In this document: one piece after another, positions 1-8,720 of the stretch | How positions within the stretch are numbered: the first letter of the stretch is position 1 | Layout of the letters: every line of letters starts with the position of its first letter | Origin: Ectothiorhodospiraceae bacterium | GTDB lineage: Bacteria > Pseudomonadota > Gammaproteobacteria > XJ16 > Halofilaceae | Direction: 5' to 3' | Assembly: GCA_007134775.1 (NCBI GenBank) | Contig: SLKC01000064.1 | Location: forward strand, 1 to 64,000 | DNA: 64,000 nucleotides | Made by a program: the position numbers and the translations under genes | The notes under the pieces: generated by a model | Database searches by the model: none | Seen by the model: only the letters and a program-made list of their open reading frames with translations | Told to the model about the DNA's origin: nothing

Positions 1-2
1 AC

Positions 3-143
3 GGTAGGGACAACTACTGTGTCGGTCCGACTCGCGTGGTCAGCAACCAGTACGGCTACGCGGGTGAAACGACCGGGTTCGATCCCGGCTTCACCGTGGA
101 TGTGGCCGCGCCCGTGGCTTCACGGCATGAGGCCACGGGCTAA
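3..143 (+). CDS. C-terminal fragment of an unrecognised protein (truncated by window edge)
   Basis: An open frame enters from the left edge and closes with TAA at 141-143, giving 46 residues. The visible tail contains RDNYCVGPTRVVSNQYGYAG and later FDPGFTVDVA, and it has natural-looking composition for this genome. I do not recognise the family, and the tail alone does not allow a function to be given. The stop codon sits inside the 3' arm region of a perfect hairpin, which is consistent with the true end of a transcription unit that converges on the CDGSH gene. It could be a chance open frame, since only 141 bases are visible. Confidence 0.45.
   Translation, partial: GRDNYCVGPTRVVSNQYGYAGETTGFDPGFTVDVAAPVASRHEATG
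110..140. terminator. 9-bp perfect hairpin between convergent genes
   Basis: GCCCGTGGC at 110-118 is exactly complementary to GCCACGGGC at 132-140, with a 13-base loop. It lies between the end of the left-edge gene and the stop of the leftward CDGSH gene. There is no T-tract on either side, so it may be a bidirectional terminator, a transcript-end stabiliser or one copy of a dispersed hairpin repeat. Confidence 0.4.
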
Positions 144-160
144 AACAAGCGGTGCCGTAA

Positions 161-403
161 CTACAGACGCGAGTGCGTACCGTCGCAGAAGGGCGGGTTG
201 GCCGTGTGCTTGCAACCGCAGAAGTGGATCGTGCCGCTCTTCTCGGGCTTGTGAATAACCGGGTTGAAGCTGGTCTCCTTGTGCGAGCCGTCACAGTAGG
301 GCTGATTCGTGCTGCGCCCGCACGCGCACCAGGCATAGGTCTTGCCCGCTTCGACCTCGACGGCGAAGGGACCCTTCTGCGCGATGTTCGGTTGTTCACT
401 CAT
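161..403 (-). CDS. CDGSH-type iron-sulfur protein
   Basis: An 80-residue protein with two tandem CDGSH-type motifs. The first is a full C-x-C-x(8)-C-DGSH pattern (WCACGRSTNQPYCDGSH, about residues 25-41). The second is the variant HFCGCKHTANPPFCDGTH near the C terminus. In the mitoNEET/MiNT-like family each motif binds a redox-active [2Fe-2S] cluster through three Cys and one His, and bacterial double-motif forms are small soluble proteins tied to redox or iron-sulfur handling. I chose the ATG at 403 over the in-frame ATG ten codons upstream because GGGAG sits eight bases before it. The gene stands alone and diverges from the DMT permease. Its physiological partner cannot be told from the sequence. 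Confidence 0.88.
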   Translation of the reverse strand: MSEQPNIAQKGPFAVEVEAGKTYAWCACGRSTNQPYCDGSHKETSFNPVIHKPEKSGTIHFCGCKHTANPPFCDGTHSRL

Positions 404-558
404 GGGCTCTGCTCCCAGCATCTCACGGCACACCGCAAGGATAGCCCATTACCACCCCGGAGCGGCAGGGATGGGCCAGGTACGACGTCCATTCGCTGTA
501 TCGAGGCGCCGGGTGCGGTAGGCTGGAGGGTCTGCCCGCTTCCAAGAGGAGAATCCGT

Positions 559-1476
559 GTGGTCTCGCGCGCTGATGCCACCGCTGCCGGCAACACGGCA
601 CAGGGGATCCTGCTCGTCGCCGTTGGCGTCTTCAGCCTGACGATCAACGATGCGATGGTGAAGCATCTGGGCGAGACCTACGCGATCGCCCAGGTCGTCT
701 TCTTCCGCATGCTTTGTGCCCTGCCCTTCGTGCTCGCCCTGGCCCTCTACATGGGCGGCCCGCGGGTGCTGCGCATACGGCGTCCCGTATTCCATTTCGG
801 GCGCGGCCTGATCTTCACCGTCGCCGCCTTCACCTTCTATCTCTCCTTGACGCTGCTGCCGCTGGCGGAGACCACCGCGATCGCCTTCTCCGGGCCGCTG
901 TTTGTCGCACTGCTATCGCTCCCCCTGCTGGGCGAACGGCCGACGCCGCGCCAATGGCTGGCGACGATAGCCGGCTTCATCGGTGTGATGCTGATTGTGC
1001 GCCCCGGTTCGGCCACCTTCACCCTGGCCGCCCTGGTGCCGCTGGTGACGGCGCTCGGCTACGCCCTGTTCATGATGAGTGCCCGCTTCCTGCGCAGCGA
1101 CGAGAACCTGTGGGCCACCATGGCCTATGCCACGGCCGTGCCGCTGATCTGCAGTGCGCTGCTCCTGCCCTGGTTCTGGCAGCCGCCGGAGCCGGCGCAC
1201 TGGCCCTTCTTCATCGGCAGCGGCATCTTCGGTGGGCTCGGCATCAGCCTCATCACCCAGGGCTTCCGGGTCGGCGTTGCCTCGGCCGTCGCCCCCTTTG
1301 AATACACCGGCATGATCTGGGCCGCATGCTTCGGCTGGTTCTTCTGGCACGAAGTCCCCTCGGCGCTGACGATCACGGGTGGGGTTGTGATCGCCGCAAC
1401 CGGCGTCTTCCTCGCCTGGGAGCATCAGCGCGCCAGCCGCCAGCGCCGGCTGCCCGAGACGCTGCCGCCGCCGTGA
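559..1476 (+). CDS. EamA-family (DMT superfamily) inner-membrane permease
   Basis: A 305-residue protein with about ten hydrophobic helices arranged as two EamA repeats (roughly residues 15-143 and 150-285). The first repeat ends in the typical LLGERPTPRQWLATIAGFIG segment that links helices 4 and 5. The family exports or imports small metabolites, including amino acids, S-adenosylmethionine and nucleosides. The substrate cannot be assigned here, although the closest general resemblance is to RhaT/SAM-type carriers. The start is GTG at 559 with a good AAGAGGAG ribosome-binding site seven bases upstream. The dimethylargininase gene begins 25 bases after its stop and may be co-transcribed, which would allow a role in moving an arginine-derived compound. 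That link is inference. Confidence 0.85.
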   Translation: MVSRADATAAGNTAQGILLVAVGVFSLTINDAMVKHLGETYAIAQVVFFRMLCALPFVLALALYMGGPRVLRIRRPVFHFGRGLIFTVAAFTFYLSLTLLPLAETTAIAFSGPLFVALLSLPLLGERPTPRQWLATIAGFIGVMLIVRPGSATFTLAALVPLVTALGYALFMMSARFLRSDENLWATMAYATAVPLICSALLLPWFWQPPEPAHWPFFIGSGIFGGLGISLITQGFRVGVASAVAPFEYTGMIWAACFGWFFWHEVPSALTITGGVVIAATGVFLAWEHQRASRQRRLPETLPPP

Positions 1477-1501
1477 GCCCGCCCGGGGATACAGAAGCCT
1501 G

Positions 1502-2284
1502 ATGACCGCGACCGTCGCCCTGCTCAATCGCCCCTGCGAGCGCCTCGCCGAATGCGAGGTGAGCTTCATCGAGCGCGAGCCGATCGACATCGAACGCGCG
1601 CGGGTGCAGCACGAGGGCTACGCCGAGGCCCTGCGCGCGCTCGGCGTCGAGGTGGTCTGTCATGAGGTCAATCGCGATGCGCCGGACGGCGTCTTTGTCG
1701 AGGATGTGGCTCTGGTCCTCGACGAGTGCGCCGTCATGTTGCCCATGGGTACGGCGGCGCGCCGCGATGAGGTCGACGCCGTCGCCGGGCTGCTGGCCCC
1801 ATACCGGGTGTTGGAGTGGATCGAGCCGCCGGCGCGCCTGGAAGGAGGCGACATCCTGTGCTTGGGGCGCACCCTCTACGTCGGGGCGAGCACGCGCACG
1901 GACCCGGACGGCATCGCCGCGCTCGCCCAGGTCGTCGAGCCGCTCGGCTATCATGTGGAGCCGGTGCCCGTGTTCGGCTGTCTGCACCTGAAGACCGGGG
2001 TGACGGCGCTCGACGAGGCGACGGTCGTGATCAATCCGGACTGGGTCGATGACGCCGCCTTCGCCGGCCTGCGCCGCCTGCGCGTCGACCCGAACGAACC
2101 GTGGGCAGCGAACACGCTGACCGTGGGTGGCACCACGCTGGTACAGGCCGGCTGTGCGCAGACACAGCGCGTGTTGGAGCGCGCCGGTTTCGCCACTCAG
2201 GCCGTGGCCATTGGTGAATTCGCGCGCGCTGAGGCCGGGTTGACCTGCCTGAGCCTGGTGATCCCGCCGGCCGAGCCGAGGTAG
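1502..2284 (+). CDS. N(G),N(G)-dimethylarginine dimethylaminohydrolase (DDAH)
   Basis: A 260-residue enzyme of the guanidino-modifying superfamily. DDAH hydrolyses asymmetric dimethylarginine or monomethylarginine to citrulline and methylamines. The catalytic residues fall at the same numbers as in the Pseudomonas enzyme: Glu114 in ARLEGGDIL, His162 in GCLHLKTGV and the nucleophile Cys249 in EAGLTCLSLV. The length equals the family norm, so the gene looks intact. It follows the DMT permease by 25 bases on the same strand and converges on dacB. It probably lets the cell salvage methylated arginines from degraded protein. A related ornithine/arginine deiminase-like activity is less likely given the exact residue match. 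Confidence 0.92.
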   Translation: MTATVALLNRPCERLAECEVSFIEREPIDIERARVQHEGYAEALRALGVEVVCHEVNRDAPDGVFVEDVALVLDECAVMLPMGTAARRDEVDAVAGLLAPYRVLEWIEPPARLEGGDILCLGRTLYVGASTRTDPDGIAALAQVVEPLGYHVEPVPVFGCLHLKTGVTALDEATVVINPDWVDDAAFAGLRRLRVDPNEPWAANTLTVGGTTLVQAGCAQTQRVLERAGFATQAVAIGEFARAEAGLTCLSLVIPPAEPR

Positions 2285-2335
2285 TGGGGCACGCGCGCCG
2301 GCTATGTCCGACGCGCATCCGACCGAGGCGTCGCC

Positions 2336-3847
2336 TCAGGCGCCCCCTTCGAGGATCCAGTGCAGGATCGCCTCCTGCACCGCGTGGCCGCGCCCGCCGC
2401 GGACTTCATTGCCGTTGATCAGGATCACCGCGATGAGGTCTTCGTCGTCATGGTTGCGCAGGTAGCCGGCAATCGTCGAGGCGTCGCGCAACATGCCCGT
2501 CTTCATCCGCATCCGGCCGGTCGCCGCGGAATCCGCGAAGCGCGAGGACAGGGTGCCATCGATGCCCGCGATGGGCAGGGACGCCTGGAATTCTGGGGCG
2601 AAACGACTCGCCGCGGCGAGTTCCAGGAGATCGGCCACTTGGACCGCGGAGACGCGGTTCGTGCGCGACAGCCCGGCGACCTCGTCGAGGACCATGCCCG
2701 CGGTGTCGAGGCCGTGTTCGTCGAGGATCGCGCGCACCGCGCTACGGCCATCCGCCTCGGTGACCGGGCCGTCGGCGCGTTCCGCGGCAAGGCTGAGGGC
2801 GAGTTGGCGGGTCATCACGTTGTTGCTGTACTTGTTGATCCGCCGCACCGCCTCGCTCAGCGGCCCCGACTCGTGCTCGACCAGCGGCTCGTCCTCGGGG
2901 CCGCTCCATTCGCCGCTGCGCCAGCCGCCGTCGAATTCGCCACCCCACTGGCGCCAGAGGCTGTCGAAGAGGTCGTGGACGTAGTCCTCGACCGGTAGGG
3001 CGGAGCGGTACAGACGCGCCAAGTCGCAGCCGCTGCCGTGGCGGCCGTCGAGGATGGCGGTTGGCGGATCGCGCTCGGTGTCGAGCGCGAACCCGACGTG
3101 CCAGCGGTAGGCATTGCACCACGCATCGTCGTCGAGCTGCAGGCGGTTGTCGACTTCGAGCCCGTCGAGCGGTGGATGGAAGGCGACGCGCACGCGCCCT
3201 TCCGCGTCCACGGATTCGAGCTCGAATTGGATGGCGTTGTAGTTGACCAGCAGCGGATGCGGCGGCTGGTTGTAGGCCCGGTAGGGCCGGCCATCGAACG
3301 CGCCCGCGCCGCTCTCGGTCGGCGCGAAGCGCGAGCGATCCAGCACCAGATCGCCGGTGATCGCGTCGACGCCGCGGCGCTGCACCGAGCCCAGCAGCTC
3401 CCAGAAGCGCTCCGCGGTCAACAGGGGGTCGCCGCTGCCCTCGATCCAGAGATCGCCCTCGAGTCGGCCTGCTTCCACGGGGCCGTCCGCGTGCACGCGT
3501 GTCGTCCAGGTATGGGCCGGACCCAGCGCATCGAGGGCGGCATAGGTGGTGAACAGCTTCATGACCGAGGCGGGATTGCGCGGCTGCCCCGCCTGGAACT
3601 GCAGCCGCGGTTCGTCCTCTCCCGGCTTGTGCACGAGCAGGCTGATCGCCGCGGGTGACAGCTCATGCTCATCGAGGAGCGTCTGCAGCGCGGGCGGCAG
3701 GGCGTGCGCGGCCTGTGCCGGGGAGGCCGGCTCGGCGCGCGCATCCAGCGCTGCCGCGGCAAGCGCGAACAGCCCCGGGATGATCAGCGTAAAGCGGCAC
3801 CAACGGGATCGCAGACGTTGTGGCGGCACGGTCGGGACGAAGCACAT
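2336..3847 (-). CDS. dacB: D-alanyl-D-alanine carboxypeptidase/endopeptidase (PBP4 family, S13)
   Basis: A 503-residue periplasmic penicillin-binding protein that trims or cleaves cross-links in peptidoglycan. All three penicillin-binding motifs are present: SVMK at 94-97, SNN at 341-343 and KTG at 449-451. The long insert between the first two motifs is typical of S13 enzymes. The N terminus has a basic n-region (RLRSRWCR) followed by a hydrophobic stretch and a likely signal peptidase site near ALDARAEP, so it is exported. It stands alone, converging on the DDAH gene and diverging from prkA. The ribosome-binding site before the chosen ATG is weak (GGGGA, 12 bases away), so the exact start is less sure than the identity. 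Confidence 0.93.
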   Translation of the reverse strand: MCFVPTVPPQRLRSRWCRFTLIIPGLFALAAAALDARAEPASPAQAAHALPPALQTLLDEHELSPAAISLLVHKPGEDEPRLQFQAGQPRNPASVMKLFTTYAALDALGPAHTWTTRVHADGPVEAGRLEGDLWIEGSGDPLLTAERFWELLGSVQRRGVDAITGDLVLDRSRFAPTESGAGAFDGRPYRAYNQPPHPLLVNYNAIQFELESVDAEGRVRVAFHPPLDGLEVDNRLQLDDDAWCNAYRWHVGFALDTERDPPTAILDGRHGSGCDLARLYRSALPVEDYVHDLFDSLWRQWGGEFDGGWRSGEWSGPEDEPLVEHESGPLSEAVRRINKYSNNVMTRQLALSLAAERADGPVTEADGRSAVRAILDEHGLDTAGMVLDEVAGLSRTNRVSAVQVADLLELAAASRFAPEFQASLPIAGIDGTLSSRFADSAATGRMRMKTGMLRDASTIAGYLRNHDDEDLIAVILINGNEVRGGRGHAVQEAILHWILEGGA

Positions 3848-4073
3848 GAGTGGGCGGATTCCCCATCATGCCCGCTCGCGCGCTTTGTGGGTAGGGTCTG
3901 GGCGGCGTGGCAGCGCGCGGATGGACGAGCGAGAAAACCTGCATCGGTTGCGGAACATCTGCGCCGCCTCGGGTATCGAATACACGGACACCAGCATGAC
4001 GTGTCCGCATTCCGCGGTTCCGATTCCCGCTGTATCGACCGTACGTCCATGAGACGGCGGCGAAGGAGGCACG

Positions 4074-6029
4074 ATGTCGAGCACCCATGGTGACAAGCCC
4101 GCGGATCGCCGCGGTGAGTTCATCGATTCGCTGGCCGAGTACGCGCAACGAACCCGCGCCCAACGCTGGGAGGGCACACTGGGGGATTTCCTCCGCGATA
4201 TCTTCCCGCAGGATCCGGCGCGCTTGGCGCGGACCAGCCATCAGTACCTGTGGGACATGATCCGGTGGCACGGCACCGATACCTCGAGCGAGGGCGAGGG
4301 GGTCACCGCCTACCATCTGTTCGCCGATGAGCTCTACGGCATCGACGAGCCGCTCGAGCGCTTCGCCAACTATTTCAAGGCCGCAAGCGAGGGTTCCGAG
4401 GTGGGGCGCCGGCTACTGTTGCTGCTGGGGCCGCCGTCGGGTGGCAAGTCGAGCCTGGTGACGATCATCAAGCGTGGTCTCGAGGCCTACAGCCTCAGCG
4501 ACGAGGGTGCGATCTACGCCGTCAAGGACAGCCCGGTCCACGAGAATCCGCTGAACCTGATCCCGCCCGCGAAGCGCGGGGAGCTGCGCGAGCTCTACGG
4601 CGTGGAGATCGAGGGCGAGCCGACGCCCTACGTCGAGCACCTGCTGCGCGCGCAATATGACGGCGATTTCCTGCAGATGCCCGTCGAGCGCGTTTTTCTC
4701 AGCGAGGCCTCGCGCGTGGGCATCGGCACCTATGCACCGCATGACCCGAACACGGCCGATATCGCCGACCTGGTCGGCTCGGTCGACCTGTCCAAGGTCG
4801 CCGAGTATGGCGACGAGGGCGATCCGCGCGCCTGGTCCTGGTCGGGGGCGGTCTACGCCGCCAACCGCGGCATGCTCGAGATGATCGAGATCCTCAAGGT
4901 CAAGCGCGAGTTCCTCTATATCCTGCTCACGCTGACCCAGGAAAAGAACGTCAAGGTCTCGCGCTTCCCGCTGATCCACCTCGACGAGAGCATTATCGCG
5001 CACACGAACCTGGCCGAGTTCCGCCGCTTTCTGCAGGAGAAGGAGAACGAGGCGCTGCTCGACCGGATGGTGATCGTCCAGGTCCCCTACACGCTGCGCT
5101 ATCACGACGAGGCACGCATCTACCACAAGCTGACCTCGGCGACACCAACCTTCCGCGAGGTCCATCTCGACCCGCATGCGCTCAATGCGGCCGCCGTGTT
5201 CGCCGTGCTCACGCGCCTGTCGCCCTCGGAGCGTGCCGATCTCGATGCGGCGAAGAAGGCGCGTCTCTATGCCGGCGAAGATGTCGAGGGAGTCTCCGCG
5301 CACGAGGCCGAGCGCATCCGCCAGGAATCGCCCGAGGAGGGCATGGAGGGGGTCAGTCCCCGCTTCGTCATCAATGCCCTCGCCGGCGCGATCAGCAGCA
5401 GCCAGCGCCAGAGCCTGACCGCGGTCGATGTCATGCTCGCGCTCAAGGATGCGATCGACGCGGATGCCCGCATGGACGGCCGGCAGAAGAAGCAGTGGAA
5501 GGACTTCCTGGTCACGGTGCGCAAGGAGTTCTACAACCGCTGGGCCAAGGAAGACGTGCACAAGGCGCTGTTCGTCTCCTTCGAGAACGAGGCGCAGGAT
5601 CTGCTCGACAAGTACCTCGATGAGGTCGAGGCCGTGCTCGACGCGCGCAAGGTCACTGACCCGATCACCGGCGAGGAGCGCGATCCCGACGAGCGTTTCC
5701 TGCGCTCGGTCGAGGAGAAGATCCGCATCTCCGACTCGGGCAAGGACAGCTTCCGCCAGGAGGTGGTGCGCAAGGCGATGGGCGCCTACAAGCGCGGCGA
5801 GAAGTTCACCCTCGACAGCCACACGCGGCTGCGCGAGGCCGTCGAGCAGTACCTGTTCGAGGAGCGCCGCGACGTGCTGCGCCTGGTCACCTCGGGGGCG
5901 CGCCCCGACGAGGAGGCGCAGAAGAAGATCTCCGCGGTCGAGAGCCGCCTGATCAGCGACTACGGCTACGACGAGCACAGTGCGCGCGAGGCGCTCAACT
6001 ACGTCACCACGCTGCTGTCGCAGGAGTGA
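4074..6029 (+). CDS. prkA: PrkA-type serine protein kinase / AAA+ protein
   Basis: A 651-residue protein that matches the length and architecture of E. coli YeaG/PrkA: an N-terminal AAA+ region with Walker A GPPSGGKSS at 119-127, and a C-terminal kinase-like region. PrkA is a cytoplasmic protein kinase induced in starvation and stationary phase. In enterobacteria it acts with YeaH, affecting nitrogen-starvation response and RpoS-linked heterogeneity. The start is backed by a perfect AAGGAGG eight bases upstream. It is the first gene of a tight three-gene operon, and yeaH begins seven bases after its stop. No clear sigma-54 -24/-12 element was found in the 226 bases upstream. Confidence 0.96.
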   Translation: MSSTHGDKPADRRGEFIDSLAEYAQRTRAQRWEGTLGDFLRDIFPQDPARLARTSHQYLWDMIRWHGTDTSSEGEGVTAYHLFADELYGIDEPLERFANYFKAASEGSEVGRRLLLLLGPPSGGKSSLVTIIKRGLEAYSLSDEGAIYAVKDSPVHENPLNLIPPAKRGELRELYGVEIEGEPTPYVEHLLRAQYDGDFLQMPVERVFLSEASRVGIGTYAPHDPNTADIADLVGSVDLSKVAEYGDEGDPRAWSWSGAVYAANRGMLEMIEILKVKREFLYILLTLTQEKNVKVSRFPLIHLDESIIAHTNLAEFRRFLQEKENEALLDRMVIVQVPYTLRYHDEARIYHKLTSATPTFREVHLDPHALNAAAVFAVLTRLSPSERADLDAAKKARLYAGEDVEGVSAHEAERIRQESPEEGMEGVSPRFVINALAGAISSSQRQSLTAVDVMLALKDAIDADARMDGRQKKQWKDFLVTVRKEFYNRWAKEDVHKALFVSFENEAQDLLDKYLDEVEAVLDARKVTDPITGEERDPDERFLRSVEEKIRISDSGKDSFRQEVVRKAMGAYKRGEKFTLDSHTRLREAVEQYLFEERRDVLRLVTSGARPDEEAQKKISAVESRLISDYGYDEHSAREALNYVTTLLSQE

Positions 6030-6036
6030 GCCGACG

Positions 6037-7224
6037 ATGAGCGAGGAGACCGGCAGCGGGGGCGGTGACCGCCACCGCTGGTACGAGCTGTTCTCGCGCG
6101 GCGCGCGCGACTGGCTGCGGCACAACGCCAAGCTGCGCGAGGCCGTGCGCGACCAGCTCCCCGAGCTGGTCAAGGACGCCGACGTGCTCAGCCGGCCCAG
6201 CGACCGCACCGTGCAGGTGCCGGTGCGCTTCCTCGAGCACTACCGTTTCCGCCTGCGCGATACCAATCAGGAGGAGGGCGTCGGCCAGGGCGAGGCCCAA
6301 CCGGGGGATATTCTGCGCCCCGGCAAGGGGCGACGCGGACAGGGCAGCGGCAGTGAGGGCGGTAGCGGTGACGGGGCGTTCCGCTTCGTCTTCGAGTTCA
6401 GCGTGGAGGAGCTGGTCGACTGGATTTGGGAGGAGCTGGAGCTGCCCGATCTGCAGCCGCGCAGCGCGGGCAGTGTCGTCGAGGAGGATGTCGTGCCCGA
6501 GGGTTGGAACCGCCGCGGCCCACGGGCCCGCCTCGATCGGCGGCGCACACTGAAGGAGGCGGTCAAGCGCCGCAGCGTCCAGGGCGAGGGCGCGGTGCCG
6601 TTCACCGACGACGATCTGCGCTACCGCCAGCTCAAGCGGCGCGAGCGCCCCGCGACCGAGGCGGTCGTCGTCTTCATCCTCGATGTCTCCGCGAGCATGG
6701 ACGAGAACCGGCGGCGCCTGGCCAAGACCTTCTTCTTCTGGGCCGTACACGGCCTGCGCCGCCAGTACGGCGAGGTCGATGTCGTGTTCATCGCCCATAC
6801 CAACGAGGCGTGGGAATTCGACGAGGAGCAGTTCTTCCAGGTCAGCGCGACCGGCGGCACCGTCGCCTCGAGTGCGCTCGAACTCGCCTACACCATCCTG
6901 ACCGAGCGCTACGACCCGGGGCGGTACAACGCCTACGCCTTCTACGCCTCGGATGGGGACAACTTCGGCGATGATCGCCATCGCGCGTTCGACCGCCTGC
7001 ACCGGCTGGCCGGTATCACCAACTTCATGGGCTTCGTCGAGACGCCGCAGAACTTCCTCGAGAACGGCCGCTCCGAGATGGGGCGGCTGTTCGCGGCACT
7101 GGCCGCGCGCGATCTCGCGGTGGGCAGCTATACCGTGCACCAGCAAAACGACATCTGGGCGGCGATCGACGCCTTCTTCCGCCACGAGGCACGCCAACAG
7201 CAGCAGGGGGAGGAGCCGGCATGA
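6037..7224 (+). CDS. yeaH: YeaH/DUF444 family VWA-like protein
   Basis: A 395-residue member of DUF444, the constant partner of PrkA. The N-terminal half is charged and contains a Gly/Ser-rich linker (about residues 95-110). The C-terminal half is a von Willebrand A-like domain that starts with VVVFILDVSASMDENR, keeping the DxSxS metal-site motif near residue 216. The start at 6037 follows the AGGAG at the very end of prkA. Its stop overlaps the spoVR start by four bases (ATGA), which implies translational coupling. Molecular activity is unknown in the family; a role as a scaffold or adaptor for the kinase is inferred from context. Confidence 0.94.
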   Translation: MSEETGSGGGDRHRWYELFSRGARDWLRHNAKLREAVRDQLPELVKDADVLSRPSDRTVQVPVRFLEHYRFRLRDTNQEEGVGQGEAQPGDILRPGKGRRGQGSGSEGGSGDGAFRFVFEFSVEELVDWIWEELELPDLQPRSAGSVVEEDVVPEGWNRRGPRARLDRRRTLKEAVKRRSVQGEGAVPFTDDDLRYRQLKRRERPATEAVVVFILDVSASMDENRRRLAKTFFFWAVHGLRRQYGEVDVVFIAHTNEAWEFDEEQFFQVSATGGTVASSALELAYTILTERYDPGRYNAYAFYASDGDNFGDDRHRAFDRLHRLAGITNFMGFVETPQNFLENGRSEMGRLFAALAARDLAVGSYTVHQQNDIWAAIDAFFRHEARQQQQGEEPA

Positions 7225-8615
7225 GCGAGGTGTCGAGCGAGGCGCGCCTGGCCGACTACCGCCAGCGGTTCGAAGAGCTGGCGGGCGCCCAGGGCCTGGA
7301 CTACTACCCGATCGACTTCGAGCTGGTGCCCGACACCTTCATGATGGAGGTGGCCATCTACGGCCTGCCCGTGCGCATGCCGCACTGGTCCTTCGGTGTG
7401 CGCTACATCTACCAGCATGTGCAGCACCGCATGGGCTATTCGCGGATCTTCGAGGTCATCTTCCCCGGCAATCCCAACCGCGCCTACCTGCAGAGCCGCA
7501 ACACGCTCGCGGAGAACACGCTGGTCACCGCCCATGTGCTCGGTCACGCTGATTTCTCGAAGCACAATCAGCTCTTTGCGCGCATGCAGTCGGAGGTGGG
7601 CTATCGCATCGTCGAACAGGCGGCCGATCGCGCCCACCGCATCGAGGACGCGATCCGCGAGCATGGGGCCGCACGCGTCGAGGCGGTGCTGGACGCCGCG
7701 CTGGCGCTGGAGCAGTGCATCGACGTGACCCGACCGGTCAACCGCCCCGATTATCCGCAATGGGAAGCGCCGGCGGACCACGCGGAGCCGCGCGACCCGG
7801 GATTTGCCGAGCGTTATCAAGAACTCCCCGGTGAGGCAGCGCCCCCTGCACCCGATGAACAGGTTCGGCGCGCCGACATACCGCCTGCGCCCGAGCCCGA
7901 TCTGCTCTGGTTCATCGCCCGCTACGCGCCGGAACTCGAGGACTGGGAGCGCGACATCTTCCTCGCCGTGCGCGAGGAGTCCTACTACTTCTATCCCCTC
8001 TTCGCCTGCCAGATCATGAACGAGGGCTGGGCTAGCTACTGGCACGCCCGCCTGCTGCGCGAGGCCGACTTCCTGCCCACGCAGGTCTATGTCGATGCGA
8101 TCAAGGCGCACTCCGACGTCGTGCGGCCCTACGCAGGCGAAGGCGCGGTCGCGCTGTCGATCAACCCCTACCACCTCGGCTTCTGCATCTGGGAGCGCAT
8201 TATCGAGCAGCAGGGGCTTGAGGCGGCTTGGCGCATCCGCGCGGAGGAGGACGACTTCAGCTTCGTGCGCAACTACCTCGACGAGACACTCGCGGCCGAT
8301 CTCGGTCTGTTCGCCTACACCCGCCGTGGCAAGAGCCGCAGCCTGCGTTACGAGGTCCGGGACGCCGAACTCGACGAGCTGCGCGAGCTGATGCTCGCGC
8401 CGAAGTTCAACTACGGCGCCCCGCGCGTGCGTGCGAGTGCGCTGCGACGCGACGGCAGCCTCGATCTCGAACACGACGCCGAGACCGATGGCCGCGGGCT
8501 CGATCTCGAGCGCGCGGATCGCGTCCTCGAATACCTGCAGCGGGCGTGGCGCCGGCCGGTGCGCCTGACCACGGTGGATCACGACGGCGATCGCTTCGAG
8601 CTCGAGGCGATCTGA
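7221..8615 (+). CDS. SpoVR-like family protein (YcgB)
   Basis: A 464-residue SpoVR/YcgB protein. Diagnostic segments include GLPVRMPHWSFGVRYIY near residue 50, NEGWASYWHARLL near residue 265 and INPYHLGFCIWERI near residue 315. The family is named for a Bacillus spore-cortex gene, but in proteobacteria it is part of the general stress regulon and its biochemistry is unknown. The gene overlaps yeaH by four bases and closes the prkA operon. It is somewhat shorter than E. coli YcgB, and residues 180-220 form a Pro/Glu-rich spacer. A 7-bp hairpin follows the stop. Confidence 0.94.
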   Translation: MSEVSSEARLADYRQRFEELAGAQGLDYYPIDFELVPDTFMMEVAIYGLPVRMPHWSFGVRYIYQHVQHRMGYSRIFEVIFPGNPNRAYLQSRNTLAENTLVTAHVLGHADFSKHNQLFARMQSEVGYRIVEQAADRAHRIEDAIREHGAARVEAVLDAALALEQCIDVTRPVNRPDYPQWEAPADHAEPRDPGFAERYQELPGEAAPPAPDEQVRRADIPPAPEPDLLWFIARYAPELEDWERDIFLAVREESYYFYPLFACQIMNEGWASYWHARLLREADFLPTQVYVDAIKAHSDVVRPYAGEGAVALSINPYHLGFCIWERIIEQQGLEAAWRIRAEEDDFSFVRNYLDETLAADLGLFAYTRRGKSRSLRYEVRDAELDELRELMLAPKFNYGAPRVRASALRRDGSLDLEHDAETDGRGLDLERADRVLEYLQRAWRRPVRLTTVDHDGDRFELEAI

Positions 8616-8616
8616 G

Positions 8617-8637
8617 GCATCGCGTCGGGGGCGATGC
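8617..8637 (+). terminator. Hairpin after spoVR
   Basis: GCATCGC at 8617-8623 pairs perfectly with GCGATGC at 8631-8637 around a seven-base loop, beginning one base after the spoVR stop. AAA follows but there is no T-run, so it is a weak intrinsic terminator at best. Confidence 0.35.
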
Positions 8638-8720
8638 AAACGGCGACCATTGTTCGTAGACTGTCGCTGACGGGCCCGCTCGGCCCGCACATCGTGGCAG
8701 GCGCAACAAAGGGGCAGTCA

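Noticed and set aside
3848-4073. Sigma-54 promoter expected upstream of prkA
   Set aside because: No TGGCAC-N5-TTGC-like element with correct spacing was found, so it is not reported.
4413-6209. 598-codon minus-strand open frame antisense to prkA
   Set aside because: Mirror of a real gene caused by GC-rich third positions; no RBS, low-complexity sequence, and prkA/yeaH on the plus strand are unambiguous.
7128-8690. 520-codon minus-strand frame antisense to spoVR
   Set aside because: No protein-like motifs and no RBS; spoVR is complete on the plus strand.
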